Below are positions 44,133 to 53,207 of a DNA stretch of 64,000 nucleotides, one piece after another; position 1 is the first letter of the stretch; each line of letters begins with the position of its first letter. The notes beneath the pieces were generated by a model that saw only the letters and a program-made list of their open reading frames with translations, was not told the DNA's origin and did not search any database. Location: assembly GCA_002690705.1 (NCBI GenBank), contig NZFO01000016.1, positions 160,843 through 224,842 of the forward strand. The letters run 5' to 3'. The position numbers and the translations under genes are program-made. This stretch comes from Magnetovibrio sp. GTDB lineage: Bacteria > Pseudomonadota > Alphaproteobacteria > Rhodospirillales > Casp-alpha2.

Positions 44133-46034
44133 TCAACTAGTTTCAACTGTTCCACCACGACGTCGAAATCGCCGTGTAAACGCAAATATTAGAGTTCCTA
44201 GCGCCAAAACCATAGGAATAGCAGCGATGTTGAAGAATTTTAGCCAACTATCAAGACGGTCAATATCCTTCCGGAGTTCGTGCTGAACATCCCGTAATTC
44301 TGTGCGTAATCGGACCATTTGAAGCCGAGCTTTATTAATCTTGCCGCGGTCTTCAAGTTTCAAAATTACTTCTCCCGACTGAATATTTTCACGCCGGATT
44401 AGCTTAGATAGTTCGCCTCTAACCGAGTCCAACTCCTTTTGAAGCTCTTCTTCCTTCACCCTAAAACGTATCTCAGCCGCCTGACGAATGTTACGAACCA
44501 GATGAAAAGGGCGGCTCGAAATTGTACGTCCCCGCAATTCGCCTAGAGAGGCACCGCCAGTTAGGTTTTCTAACGCGCCGACAACAAAATCTGCATTGTT
44601 AGCAAAGGGTACTGGGAGGCGACGTCCCAGCAAATCTTGCACGTTAACCCAAAGCTGATCGTGCAGCATATCTACATCGGCTACTACTATGACCTGAATA
44701 TTACCTCTCGACTGCCTCACATGTTCAGTTGAGGCACTTTTATTAGCCGTTGCATCAGGCAACCCCTCTGGAAACGCACTAGACGCTGGACCAGTTATGC
44801 GCGCAGCTAATGTCAGCTGCTCGCCAGATGGTTTAAATTTTCGAAACAGGCCGATGACATCAGGCTGTCTGGAGAACTCCGAAGCACTAATTGGCATGGA
44901 TCGCATGCCAGTGCGAATTAATGGCGTGATAGAAGTTTTACCGTCTTTTATTTTGTCCAATATTCCTGCTGTCCCAACATTCAGCAACTTAAGGTTCCCC
45001 ATTACTGGGTCTTTGCGATCAAAATTACCCGGTCGTAACGACAACCAACCGACATAGTCCGCAATCGTTAGTTGCGCACCGACGCGCACGTTTACCCGTC
45101 GTGCGGTGTCGAGATCACCAGCCACACGACCCTTTCGCAGCTCAACGCCCCAAGACTTGAGCAGGTAATCAAATTCTGAAGCACCGGCTTTACCGAGGCT
45201 TCCACCCGGACCATCAACTTCTGCAACAGGGTCGACAAATGCCAGAACTTTGCCCCCTTTCATCACGAACTGGTCAATAGCATATTGCGTTTGTTTACTC
45301 AAATCCTTGGGATGAACCACCATTAGGACTGAAATATCATTTTCGATAACAGGCGTATCCGGAGCGATGGGCTGAACTTCAAAGAAATCGTTAATCTGCT
45401 CTACCACCGTCCACCGTGGTCGGTTGCCAGATCCCCTCAAAAAACCACCGTTGATCGGCAAAGTAGACATTACACCCACTACCGTCTTCTTGACTGAAGC
45501 TAGTGCCAAGGTCAATTTCGTTAGATCGTACTCCAGAAAAGCTTCGCGCTCAGGTGAAAAAAAAGGCACAATCTGAGTATCATCGGTACTATTAGATGCG
45601 GCCAAGCCGAAGTACCCCAAATCCCCAGCGTCATTGATCGGGACACCGGTTAAACCAAATGAAACCGCGCTATCTTCGTGATCAGAAAATGGTTCTGGGT
45701 TCAATAGTTTTAGCTGAAACCTACCTTTGGTGAGATTTGCGTACTGTTCGAGCAACTCCCGAACGCGCTCATAGTAGCGTGCGTGAGTTGGGCTTTGCTC
45801 TCCCAGGATCGGACTAAAATAAAGCCGCACGACGATAGGTTCTTCGACTTTCATCAACACCTTTCGAGTGCCATCTGAGAGTGTGAACAAGCTCCCTTCC
45901 GTCAAATCGAGCTGCAGTGCACGAAAGGCATTATTGGAAAATATATTGACAGCTAAAAACAGAACTAGACTTAGCCCTATGGCTGCAAGTAATGAGTTCT
46001 TCCGGGAAATAAAGCTAAAACTTTTAGGTGTCAT
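44133..46034 (-). CDS. GldG-like ABC transporter auxiliary protein
   Basis: 633 residues. An N-terminal membrane helix (about 14-33: LLAAIGLSLVLFLAVNIF), a large periplasmic region with a GldG/DUF4350-like domain (LDLTEGSLFTLSDGTRKVL, VVRLYFSPILGEQSP, ALDQFVMKGGKVLAFVDPVA-type block at about 250-272), a coiled-coil (about 490-590, rich in Glu/Lys/Arg: EEELQKELDSVRGELSKLIR) and a C-terminal helix (about 600-620). This is the layout of Gldg proteins that work with a GldA-GldF-type ABC pair. It overlaps neither neighbour (4 and 7 base gaps), as in a tight operon. Bacteroidetes Gld proteins act in gliding, but proteobacterial homologues have no known motility role. Confidence 0.85.
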   Translation of the reverse strand: MTPKSFSFISRKNSLLAAIGLSLVLFLAVNIFSNNAFRALQLDLTEGSLFTLSDGTRKVLMKVEEPIVVRLYFSPILGEQSPTHARYYERVRELLEQYANLTKGRFQLKLLNPEPFSDHEDSAVSFGLTGVPINDAGDLGYFGLAASNSTDDTQIVPFFSPEREAFLEYDLTKLTLALASVKKTVVGVMSTLPINGGFLRGSGNRPRWTVVEQINDFFEVQPIAPDTPVIENDISVLMVVHPKDLSKQTQYAIDQFVMKGGKVLAFVDPVAEVDGPGGSLGKAGASEFDYLLKSWGVELRKGRVAGDLDTARRVNVRVGAQLTIADYVGWLSLRPGNFDRKDPVMGNLKLLNVGTAGILDKIKDGKTSITPLIRTGMRSMPISASEFSRQPDVIGLFRKFKPSGEQLTLAARITGPASSAFPEGLPDATANKSASTEHVRQSRGNIQVIVVADVDMLHDQLWVNVQDLLGRRLPVPFANNADFVVGALENLTGGASLGELRGRTISSRPFHLVRNIRQAAEIRFRVKEEELQKELDSVRGELSKLIRRENIQSGEVILKLEDRGKINKARLQMVRLRTELRDVQHELRKDIDRLDSWLKFFNIAAIPMVLALGTLIFAFTRRFRRRGGTVETS

Positions 46035-46038
46035 AGGT

Positions 46039-46779
46039 TTACGCTCCCTTCTTGGCGTCGATCACAACTACATTGGCAAACAGGAAAAAACTAATAAGTG
46101 AACCGAAGAATACGACATCGCGAAAGTCGATAACACCCTTCGCAATTGCCCGGAAATGAGAGAGAAAACTCATGGAAGCAATAGTTTCTATGAGCAAATC
46201 TGGTGCCCAAAGGCGAAAGAAATTGAGCACCAATTCAAGTCCACTCATGGTAAACATGAAACAAATCGTAGCTGCAACGATAAATGCGATGACCTGATTT
46301 TTTGTGAGTGCTGAAACACAAGACCCAATCGCAAGAAATGCTCCAGCCATCACTAAACTCCCGACATAACTGGCAAGGATAACCCCATTGTCAGGATTTC
46401 CAAGAATGTTAACCGTGACCCACATTGGGAAAGTAAGCGATAAGGCGATGCCAGCAAACGCCCAAGCCGCGAAATACTTACCCATTACTGCCTCTGTAGT
46501 TGATACGGGAAGAGTCAATAATAATTCGACCGTGCCGGTTTTCCGTTCCTCAGCCCACAACCTCATTGAAATCGATGGGATTAAGAGTAAATATAGCCAC
46601 GGATGGTAGAAGAAAAAAGACACCAAAGTAGCTTGGTTAGAGGAAAAAAAACCGCCCACATAAAAAGCAAGCGAGCCCATCATTGCCAAAAAGATGACGA
46701 TGAAAACGTAAGCTACTGGAGTAGCAAAATAACTGAAAAATTCACGTTTAAAGATCGCAAAAATATTACGCACCGGCAA
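46039..46779 (-). CDS. ABC transporter permease, GldF/ABC-2 type
   Basis: 246 residues with six hydrophobic segments: about 16-40, 55-72, 104-128, 135-160, 168-190 and 220-242. The pattern FAIFKREFFSYFATPVAYVF at the N-terminus and MRLWAEERKTGTVELLLTLP in the first cytoplasmic loop are those of ABC-2 (GldF/NosY-like) permeases. It overlaps the ATPase gene by 14 bases and the GldG-like gene follows after 4 bases. It is the membrane channel of the exporter. Substrate unknown. Confidence 0.88.
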   Translation of the reverse strand: MPVRNIFAIFKREFFSYFATPVAYVFIVIFLAMMGSLAFYVGGFFSSNQATLVSFFFYHPWLYLLLIPSISMRLWAEERKTGTVELLLTLPVSTTEAVMGKYFAAWAFAGIALSLTFPMWVTVNILGNPDNGVILASYVGSLVMAGAFLAIGSCVSALTKNQVIAFIVAATICFMFTMSGLELVLNFFRLWAPDLLIETIASMSFLSHFRAIAKGVIDFRDVVFFGSLISFFLFANVVVIDAKKGA

Positions 46780-47737
46780 TCTCCTCTTTCTTTCCTCTGC
46801 CGGTCGTTATCGCTCGAAATACATCATCTAATTGTCCGCGTTCTAAATAAAGTTGACTAACTTCTATATCAGCTGCTTTCATGATTTCGCTAATCGGTTG
46901 GATGATCGATTTACCGGGCTTGGGAAAGATACGCAGGCGCGAAATGCCATCTTTAGTCCCAATGCCATCCACACCATGCACCTCGTTGACGCTAATTAGT
47001 TTTTGCGCCGCGACATCTCCGTATTTATCCCCAACTGCAATGACCACGGCATTATGGTTTGGCGCACAGGCTACAAGTTCATCTGGCGTACCATCTGCTA
47101 ACAGGCGTCCATGGGCAATAATCACAGCACGAGTGCAAACGGCTTCAACTTCTTCTAAAATATGGGTAGATACTATTATCGATTTTGTTTCTGACATCGT
47201 TGAAATTAGATTACGAACATGATGCTTTTGATTGGGATCAAGCCCGTCTGTCGGTTCGTCAAGGATTAGGACTTCTGGATCATGCAGGATCGCTTGAGCT
47301 AGGCCAACCCGGCGTTTGAATCCTTTGGACAAGGTTTCAATGGGTTGATCAAGAACGTCGGACAAAATTACTGTGTCAACCACTTCTGCTATCTTCGCTC
47401 TTCTGTCTTTCCCACCGAAACCACGAATCTCTGCTATGAAATTGAGAAACCGTCGGGGTGTCATATCCCCATAGGTCGGTGCTCCTTCTGGTAAGTAACC
47501 GATCCGCCTTTTCACAGCGACGGGATTTCTCGTCACATCAAAACCAACAACGCGCACTGCTCCCCCGGTCGGCTCGAGAAAACCGGCAATCATTTTCATT
47601 GTTGTCGATTTTCCCGCCCCGTTCGGGCCCAAAAACCCAAGAACCTCACCTTTACTGACTGAGAGATCAATACCGTCTACCGCACACAAATCGCCAAAGG
47701 TCTTAGATAGGTTCTCGAGTTCAATCATTGCTACCAT
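46766..47737 (-). CDS. ABC transporter ATP-binding protein, GldA-like
   Basis: 323 residues. Walker A GFLGPNGAGKSTTMK (about 34-47), Q-loop RRIGYLPEGAPTYGD, signature LSKGFKRRVGLAQAI, Walker B VLILDEPTDGLDPNQ and switch His in IIVSTHILEEVEAV. The LSKGFKRRVG signature and the C-terminal regulatory extension (about 220-315) are typical of the GldA/CcmA-like multidrug-type subfamily. Alternative start at 47728. First gene of the four-gene operon down to the DUF4340 protein. It powers export; the exported compound is not known. Confidence 0.9.
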   Translation of the reverse strand: MVAMIELENLSKTFGDLCAVDGIDLSVSKGEVLGFLGPNGAGKSTTMKMIAGFLEPTGGAVRVVGFDVTRNPVAVKRRIGYLPEGAPTYGDMTPRRFLNFIAEIRGFGGKDRRAKIAEVVDTVILSDVLDQPIETLSKGFKRRVGLAQAILHDPEVLILDEPTDGLDPNQKHHVRNLISTMSETKSIIVSTHILEEVEAVCTRAVIIAHGRLLADGTPDELVACAPNHNAVVIAVGDKYGDVAAQKLISVNEVHGVDGIGTKDGISRLRIFPKPGKSIIQPISEIMKAADIEVSQLYLERGQLDDVFRAITTGRGKKEEIAGA

Positions 47738-48306
47738 GAGCCGCGCCTAATCGTCCTAGTCATCTTACAGTCCTGCCCCAAAATATAAAGGATAACATGG
47801 ACATAACGGGTCCCACTCCACTGTCAAGACTCTATGCAGTTTTGTCATTAAAACAATTTAAAACCTGTGATAATTTTAGTTTATTTCATTGCGGATCAGT
47901 TCTTCCAATGTTTCCAGCTAAATAAAAACACAGCTGGAAAAGCGCTTCATCCAGTGTCGATGTAAATAGTTCGTGAGAGTATTGTATTCAAGTTATTTCG
48001 CGGTAAGACTAATCCTAGAAAATTAGTCTCCCGAACCCTTTTTGATCGTGAAGTTTGATAGCACGATGGCACGATACCGGTCTAGCATGCACAATTAATG
48101 GTTTGTTTGTTTGTTTGTTTGTTTGTTTGTTCTATCGATAGGGATCTAAATACAACAAACTTCGGTTAAGCAACTTCTTCTCACAACTTAATGGGTATTT
48201 ATTGTGTCATCAATCGAGCTTAGGTAATGTGAGGTTAGGATCTGATTGAACGATAAAGGAAAAGCGGCTCTCATATAAAAGCTGCGAAGCATTCAATAGG
48301 CGTCGA
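47738..48306. other. Intergenic region between the Gld-like operon and hemA
   Basis: 569 bases with no open reading of note. It carries the divergent promoters of the Gld-like operon (minus) and hemA (plus), plus the GTTT microsatellite at 48101-48130. The region is AT-rich with several A/T runs. No ribosome-binding site is obvious just before the hemA ATG. Confidence 0.5.
48101..48130. repeat. GTTT tetranucleotide microsatellite (7.5 copies)
   Basis: Seven perfect GTTT units and a partial GT run from 48101 to 48130, followed by TCTATCGATA. It lies 177 bases upstream of the hemA start codon in non-coding DNA. Such tetranucleotide runs slip during replication and can vary promoter spacing. 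No reading frame crosses it. Confidence 0.95.
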
Positions 48307-49521
48307 ATGAATTACGAAGCATTTTTTAAAAAATCAGTTGCCCAAATTAAGACGGAAGGGCGGTATCGTGTTTTCGCAGACTTAGAGCGTCATGCAGGTG
48401 ATTATCCTCATGCTACAAACCGACGTCACGGCACTAAAAAAGAGGTAGTTGTTTGGTGCTCTAATGATTACCTCGGCATGTCACAAGATCCAATCGTCTT
48501 AGATGCGTTAATAGATGCCGCGAAATCTTATGGTTGCGGATCGGGTGGCACCCGAAACATCGCAGGCACAACTCATTTACATGTTTTGCTGGAGGAAGAG
48601 CTCGCGCAACTCCATGGTAAAAGCGCAGCTTTATTGTTTACATCTGGGTTTGTTTCTAATGACGCCGCTATCTCAACAATTGCGAAACTCGTACCCAACT
48701 GCGTTATTTTTTCCGACGCTTTAAACCATGCTTCGATGATTGCGGGCATAAGAAACTCGGGATGCAAAAAAAAGATCTACAATCATTGCGATGCGGAACA
48801 TCTAGAAAAACTGCTGGGTGAAGTTGACATAAATCAACCAAAATTAATTGTGTTCGAGAGCGTTTATTCAATGGACGGCGATGTATCGCCAATCTCCAAA
48901 ATTTGTGATTTAGCAGACAGATATAATGCCATGACCTACGTAGATGAAGTCCACGCCGTTGGCCTCTATGGCGAGAATGGTGGCGGCATGTCGGAGTTGG
49001 AAGGAGTAGCGGACCGTTTAACCGTGATAGAGGGTACTTTAGCAAAAGGCTTCGGTCTTTGCGGAGGCTATATCGCAGGTTCTGCCGCTCTAATTGATGC
49101 GGTTCGCTCCAATGCCCCGGGCTTCATTTTTACAACCACACTCGCCCCGCCAATTATCGGCGCAGCCATTGCCTCTGTGCGGTATGTTCGCGTCACCAAC
49201 GAACTCCGAGTAAAACACCAGGAACGTTCTAATACACTGAAACAAATGATCCGTGATGCTGGATTGCCGTTAATGGAGGAATCGGTTACCCATGTCGTTC
49301 CTATATTAGTCGGCCATCCAGTGCTATGTAGGCAAGCAACGGATATGTTGCTGATGGATTATGGTATTTATATTCAGCCTATCAATTATCCAACCGTGCC
49401 AAAAGGCACGGAGCGGCTGCGTATAACACCTACACCATTACACACAGATGAATTAATGGAGAATCTTGTGCATGCACTTAACCAAGTCTGGGAGCGGTTG
49501 CAGATCCAGCAGGCCGCCTAA
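48307..49521 (+). CDS. hemA: 5-Aminolevulinate synthase (ALAS, C4 pathway)
   Basis: 404 residues, the usual length of bacterial ALAS. N-terminal [20 protein letters not shown] and [18 protein letters not shown] are near-diagnostic; glycine-rich [22 protein letters not shown]-binding Asp and His in [18 protein letters not shown]; Schiff-base Lys247 in [18 protein letters not shown]-terminal [19 protein letters not shown]. It condenses glycine and succinyl-CoA to 5-aminolevulinate, the first step of tetrapyrrole synthesis. This pathway is limited mainly to Alphaproteobacteria among bacteria, which supports the taxonomic guess. No good ribosome-binding site precedes the ATG; a TTTG-type microsatellite lies upstream. 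Confidence 0.95.
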   Translation: MNYEAFFKKSVAQIKTEGRYRVFADLERHAGDYPHATNRRHGTKKEVVVWCSNDYLGMSQDPIVLDALIDAAKSYGCGSGGTRNIAGTTHLHVLLEEELAQLHGKSAALLFTSGFVSNDAAISTIAKLVPNCVIFSDALNHASMIAGIRNSGCKKKIYNHCDAEHLEKLLGEVDINQPKLIVFESVYSMDGDVSPISKICDLADRYNAMTYVDEVHAVGLYGENGGGMSELEGVADRLTVIEGTLAKGFGLCGGYIAGSAALIDAVRSNAPGFIFTTTLAPPIIGAAIASVRYVRVTNELRVKHQERSNTLKQMIRDAGLPLMEESVTHVVPILVGHPVLCRQATDMLLMDYGIYIQPINYPTVPKGTERLRITPTPLHTDELMENLVHALNQVWERLQIQQAA

Positions 49522-49636
49522 AGCTTTCTCGTAGAAATGAGCCAATTGGTTGACTTTGGTATTGCATAAACACTCCCCTATGCTGGTTAAACTTTATAGA
49601 AGTGAAAACGAATGACCTTTCAGTCTAAACCGTTGA

Positions 49637-49985
49637 TTGGGGATACTATCTCTATCGACAATAGCCAATATTGCAAATGCTGCAGACGCTTATAAAGGCA
49701 AGCAAGTATTCAAAAATGTGGGCCTTACCGCACGATTCAGAAGAACGGCAAAAATAAAATCAGCTTTAATCTCTTCGGGATTGTCCGCAAAGACCCCGCT
49801 TAAATCTCTGGTTGCCATTACTCCAAAGCCATTAAAAACTGAAATAGCAGATAGGATGCGATCTCGTTGGATCAATTTTTAACTAAACCAAAAAATACTT
49901 AAAACCCAACATGCCCCTCAGAAGTCTCATGGAAAACCAACACCGACCTTATGAAGTTACCTTGTTAAGGTGTAATGACAGATAA
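49637..49985 (+). pseudogene. Decayed class I c-type cytochrome gene
   Basis: From 49637 the frame reads MGILSLSTIANIANAADAYK and GKQVFKN, a signal-peptide tail and mature cytochrome N-terminus. Adding one A to the run near 49712 shifts into KCGPYRTIQKNGKNKISFNL, FGIVRKDPA, then a stop, SGCHYSKAIKN, another stop region, DAISLDQFLTKPKKYLKPNM and PLRSLMENQHRPYEVTLL to 49985. This follows the full course of a cytochrome c2/cytochrome c550-like protein, including FGIVGR-, YSKA- and axial-Met-like (KPNM) blocks. The CxxCH haem motif has become CGPYR, so haem cannot attach. At least one frameshift and three in-frame stops make it a pseudogene and not an assembly artefact. Confidence 0.85.
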
Positions 49986-50285
49986 CCTAATGATGGAAAT
50001 AAGCCATGTTTTATTGGCGAACTTAACGGTGAAATATCCCTTGTCTAAACTGAGAAATCTGTACACCAAAGCAAAACAATTCACCGTGCCCCCCAATTGT
50101 GTTGCTTAAAACTTTACAGATTAGAATATTACGACAGTTACGAATGATATTACGCTTCCTCGAATGCTATCTTTCCATGGTATGAAATAATTAAGGTTGG
50201 TTGTTATCATTATTGAATTATTTAACCTAATCTAGTCAAGATAGGACTGCACAAGGCAAGAACTCTAAAAGATACGGCAATCGAA
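49986..50285. other. Intergenic region before greB, no gene seen
   Basis: AT-rich, stops in all frames. No cytochrome sequence is recognised past 49985. It must contain the greB promoter; no confident boxes or hairpin were identified, and the greB ATG lacks a clear ribosome-binding site. Confidence 0.4.
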
Positions 50286-50777
50286 ATGAATAAGCTCGGA
50301 CCAAATCTCAAAAATTACATTACGCCCGATGGCCTCGATCGCATGAGAGATGAGTTTAAACAGCTTCGCTCCATCGAACGACCAAAGATTGTCGAGACAG
50401 TGGCTTGGGCAGCTAGCAATGGTGACCGATCAGAAAACGGAGACTACATATATGGAAAAAAGCGTTTGCGCGAGATTGACCGCCGTTTGCGCTATTTGAT
50501 TAACCGCATAAAGATCGCGGAGGTTGTGGATAACTGCCAGCAAAAAAATCACGATCTCATATTTTTTGGCGCGACCGTAACTTATGCCAATATTCGTAAC
50601 GAGCAACGCACTATTAAAATTGTCGGCGTCGACGAGGCGCGCTTGGAAAAAGGCGAAATCAGCTGGATATCTCCTGTCGCCCGCGCCTTAATGAAAGCAT
50701 CTAAAGGTGACATAGTTAAAGTCGTGGCCCCAGCTGGGCTTGAAGAGCTCGAAGTGATAGCAATCGAATACCTATAG
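50286..50777 (+). CDS. greB: Transcription elongation factor GreB
   Basis: 163 residues. N-terminal coiled-coil hairpin (about 10-80) with YITPDGLDRMRDEFKQLRSI and the tip region GDRSENGDYIYGKKRLREIDRRLRYL, here GDRSENGDYIYGKKRL; the acidic tip residues (Asp/Glu in DRSENGDY) that stimulate RNA cleavage by RNA polymerase are present. The FKBP-like C-terminal domain follows (about 85-160) with ISWISPVARALMKASKGD. The GKKRLREIDRR segment is the GreB version; GreA has a different one at that place. It rescues backtracked RNA polymerase. The gene stands alone between a pseudogene and a non-coding stretch. Confidence 0.93.
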   Translation: MNKLGPNLKNYITPDGLDRMRDEFKQLRSIERPKIVETVAWAASNGDRSENGDYIYGKKRLREIDRRLRYLINRIKIAEVVDNCQQKNHDLIFFGATVTYANIRNEQRTIKIVGVDEARLEKGEISWISPVARALMKASKGDIVKVVAPAGLEELEVIAIEYL

Positions 50778-51048
50778 CATTTTGTCTTTAACCGAGAAAT
50801 AAATCAGTTTTATCTCGCCAATTAGTCCTGCAATAAATCGACAAAACATAATTTCTGTGCGCTCTGGAAAAAGCCAGATTTACCCGGCGTAGCTTATCAA
50901 ATAGATCATCTAATTGACCGCCTCCTCAATCAAGTGCCGATCCTCATGTACCCAATCAAGAGCTTCTTACCCCAACATTGCAGCCCCGGCAAAAGATACT
51001 CCCTCAAGATTTTATTTGGGAAAATTTTTCCCGGCTTATACGAAATGC
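50778..51048. other. Intergenic region after greB, no gene seen
   Basis: No convincing frame. A plus-strand frame from 50934 to 51185 overlaps the small minus-strand gene and has no ribosome-binding site or recognisable composition. No terminator hairpin was recognised after greB. Confidence 0.35.
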
Positions 51049-51231
51049 TTAGACTAGGCCTTCCATATCAAAAAGTTGATCAACTTCTAATGCAATATCG
51101 TCACCTATTGCCTCCAAACACCTGTAACCATCACCTTGGAGGGCTAAAAATGGAGAATCTGTATCGTATACTGAAACAGTGGTAGCATGATTATGTTCAT
51201 TGGGAATAGTTGGGTCTAAGTCTATTAACAT
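51049..51231 (-). CDS. Small hypothetical protein
   Basis: 60 residues from the ATG at 51231, with AGGAGT about 7 bases upstream, the best-placed ribosome-binding site in this region. The sequence (MLIDLDPTIPNEHNHATTVS, YDTDSPFLALQGDGYRCLEA, IGDDIALEVDQLFDMEGLV) is acidic and soluble, with no Cys pair motifs, signal peptide or membrane segment. It is not a family I recognise. It could also be a leftover of a larger decayed gene, given the pseudogenes nearby. It lies between greB and the TolC-like gene on the opposite strand. Confidence 0.4.
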   Translation of the reverse strand: MLIDLDPTIPNEHNHATTVSVYDTDSPFLALQGDGYRCLEAIGDDIALEVDQLFDMEGLV

Positions 51232-51569
51232 GGATTCACTCCTGAATTTGGTCACAATTGTTTCATAAAACAAAAGTATGTTTGCAAATACCGTGCCACT
51301 TTCTACGGGGATGAATTCCTCGAGGTATGTTAAATAAAAGAGTGCGTGTTGGTCATCTAAGAGACATAAATTTCATAATTGGGACAAACACACGACAAAG
51401 ACTAAATTTTGTTCTGGTGAGAGAGTCAGGCATCGTCTAAACTGTTGAAGGGTACAGCTTGGCCGTGGGACCAAAAAGCTTACCCCTTAAAATGGTAGAT
51501 TTGAGTTCGACTAATTGGTTAAACGCAGTGCAACGTAAGCAGCGTAAGAAAGAAAGGCCGAGTACGGGC

Positions 51570-52898
51570 ATGACGACGCGAGAAATTCACCGCGCCGCTC
51601 CCAATTCCCGTCGCTTTCTGACGGCTTTTTTATCTATGGTAATTTTTGCAACGAGCTTCTCTCCGGGAGTGACGGCTGAAGATTTATCCGAGGCTTTAGA
51701 GACCCTGGTGCGCACGCACAAACGGGTGCTAGCGGCACAAGCCGATGTCAAGGCTGCGGAGGAGAATTTAGAAGTTACCTGGGGGGACTGGTATCCAAAC
51801 CTATCTTTGACCGCCAATATCGGTCACGAACGTCAACAAAAGCCTACTGGTTCTGATGATACCGCGATGGTTCCGCGGAATATTGAGACAACGATATCTC
51901 AAAAGGTATGGGACTTTGGCTCTACTAATTCGGCTATCCGATCATCAGGGCTAACGTTACAGCAAACGCGTGAAACCCTTGAGTCTGCAAAACAAGCACT
52001 TTTATTGGAAGGCCTCACAGCATACTTAAACGTCATCCGAGCGAATAAGTTGGTCAACTTCGCATCAGGATCAGTTGACAATATTAAACGACAAGCCGAG
52101 CTAGAGGACGCCAAAGTTGCACGAGGCTCCGGCCTATCAACAGATGTATTGCAAGCAAAAACACAATTAGCTGGAGCTGAGGCACGTTTAATCCAATCCC
52201 AAGGTACTTTGAAAACTGCCGTAAACCGCTATCGAGCCATCTTTGGCGCACCTCCAGCCGATATTGAGAAAATGACCGATCCCCGCCTTCCTCTGGAACT
52301 ACTTCCACAAGCATTAAACGGCGCCATAAACATAGCAATCAAAGAAAATCCCGAACTACAGGCGTCTCGAACAGGCGCTTACGTTGCTCGTGAGGCGATA
52401 AAAAAAACCCGTATAGATGAATTCCTGCCAACCTTTGATGTAAGCGCCGAACAAAAAATCAAAGAGGACAGTGGAGGAACAGCTGGCTCGCAACAAGAAG
52501 CACTCATCAAGTTCGAAGCGACTTACGATTTTAATCTTGGCCTCACAGCAATTAATTCTTTGAAAGCCTCTCAGCAAGGCCATATTGCAACACTTAATCG
52601 CACCGGAAATACGCGAGATTTAATCGAAGAACAGACCCGTAACGCATGGGATAATCTGGAAACCGCAGAGGCCAACGCAGGTTATCTCCGCAACCAAGCA
52701 GACATAGCGGCTGAATTTTTAGATCTAGCGCGGCGTGAACGGGAGCTGGGAAATCGATCATTGATAGATGTACTCGCAGGCGAAACAGCTTTAATAAATG
52801 CCGCTTCAGACGCCACGTCAGCAGATACCGATGTTGCTATTGCCGTGTTTGCGCTTTTGAATGTTATGGGGCAAATGTCTGCAAATATTGCTCACTAG
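51570..52898 (+). CDS. TolC-family outer membrane efflux/secretion protein
   Basis: 442 residues from the ATG at 51570; the frame opens at 51459 but the extra 37 residues are very basic and precede the signal peptide. Signal peptide about 14-36 (RRFLTAFLSMVIFATSFSPG, cleavage near VTAED). Two repeated outer-membrane efflux domains of long helices, with characteristic blocks NLSLTANIGHERQQKPTGSD (first), ISQKVWDFGSTNSAIRSSGL, ENPELQASRTGAYVAREAIK (second) and RERELGNRSLIDVLAGETAL near the end. TolC proteins form a trimeric channel for type I secretion and drug efflux. The window's giant RTX protein would need one, but no ABC/HlyD pair is linked here. Confidence 0.88.
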   Translation: MTTREIHRAAPNSRRFLTAFLSMVIFATSFSPGVTAEDLSEALETLVRTHKRVLAAQADVKAAEENLEVTWGDWYPNLSLTANIGHERQQKPTGSDDTAMVPRNIETTISQKVWDFGSTNSAIRSSGLTLQQTRETLESAKQALLLEGLTAYLNVIRANKLVNFASGSVDNIKRQAELEDAKVARGSGLSTDVLQAKTQLAGAEARLIQSQGTLKTAVNRYRAIFGAPPADIEKMTDPRLPLELLPQALNGAINIAIKENPELQASRTGAYVAREAIKKTRIDEFLPTFDVSAEQKIKEDSGGTAGSQQEALIKFEATYDFNLGLTAINSLKASQQGHIATLNRTGNTRDLIEEQTRNAWDNLETAEANAGYLRNQADIAAEFLDLARRERELGNRSLIDVLAGETALINAASDATSADTDVAIAVFALLNVMGQMSANIAH

Positions 52899-53207
52899 AA
52901 CCCTCAGAACTCCTGAAAAGGACACTCCAAAAAATACCGCCAAATTTAGACCTCTAATTTCTTAATCAATTATTAATATTTTAAGGCCCGCAATCAGAGC
53001 CTACATTATGTCCTATATTTTTAATTGTTTTCAAAGAAAAAACTCAATTCAAAAGGGACAGTCTGCGAAAATTATCAGCATTAACCGAAAGTACGAAAAT
53101 TTCTGAGTCATCTCCTTTTGGTATACCATTAGCGCGCTGTCTGAATATTCGCACTACACAAAGTGGTAAAATATATGCATTTGCCAGCCTTCATTATCAC
53201 CCCATGA
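52899..53207. other. Intergenic region, no gene seen
   Basis: A 309-base AT-rich gap between the convergent TolC-family gene (plus) and the creatininase gene (minus). All frames are interrupted. A transcription end is expected for both genes; no stable GC stem followed by T was recognised. Confidence 0.4.

Noticed and set aside
50934..51185. 83-codon plus-strand frame opposite the small gene at 51049-51231
   Set aside because: It has no ribosome-binding site, no recognisable features, and overlaps a minus-strand frame with a good site.
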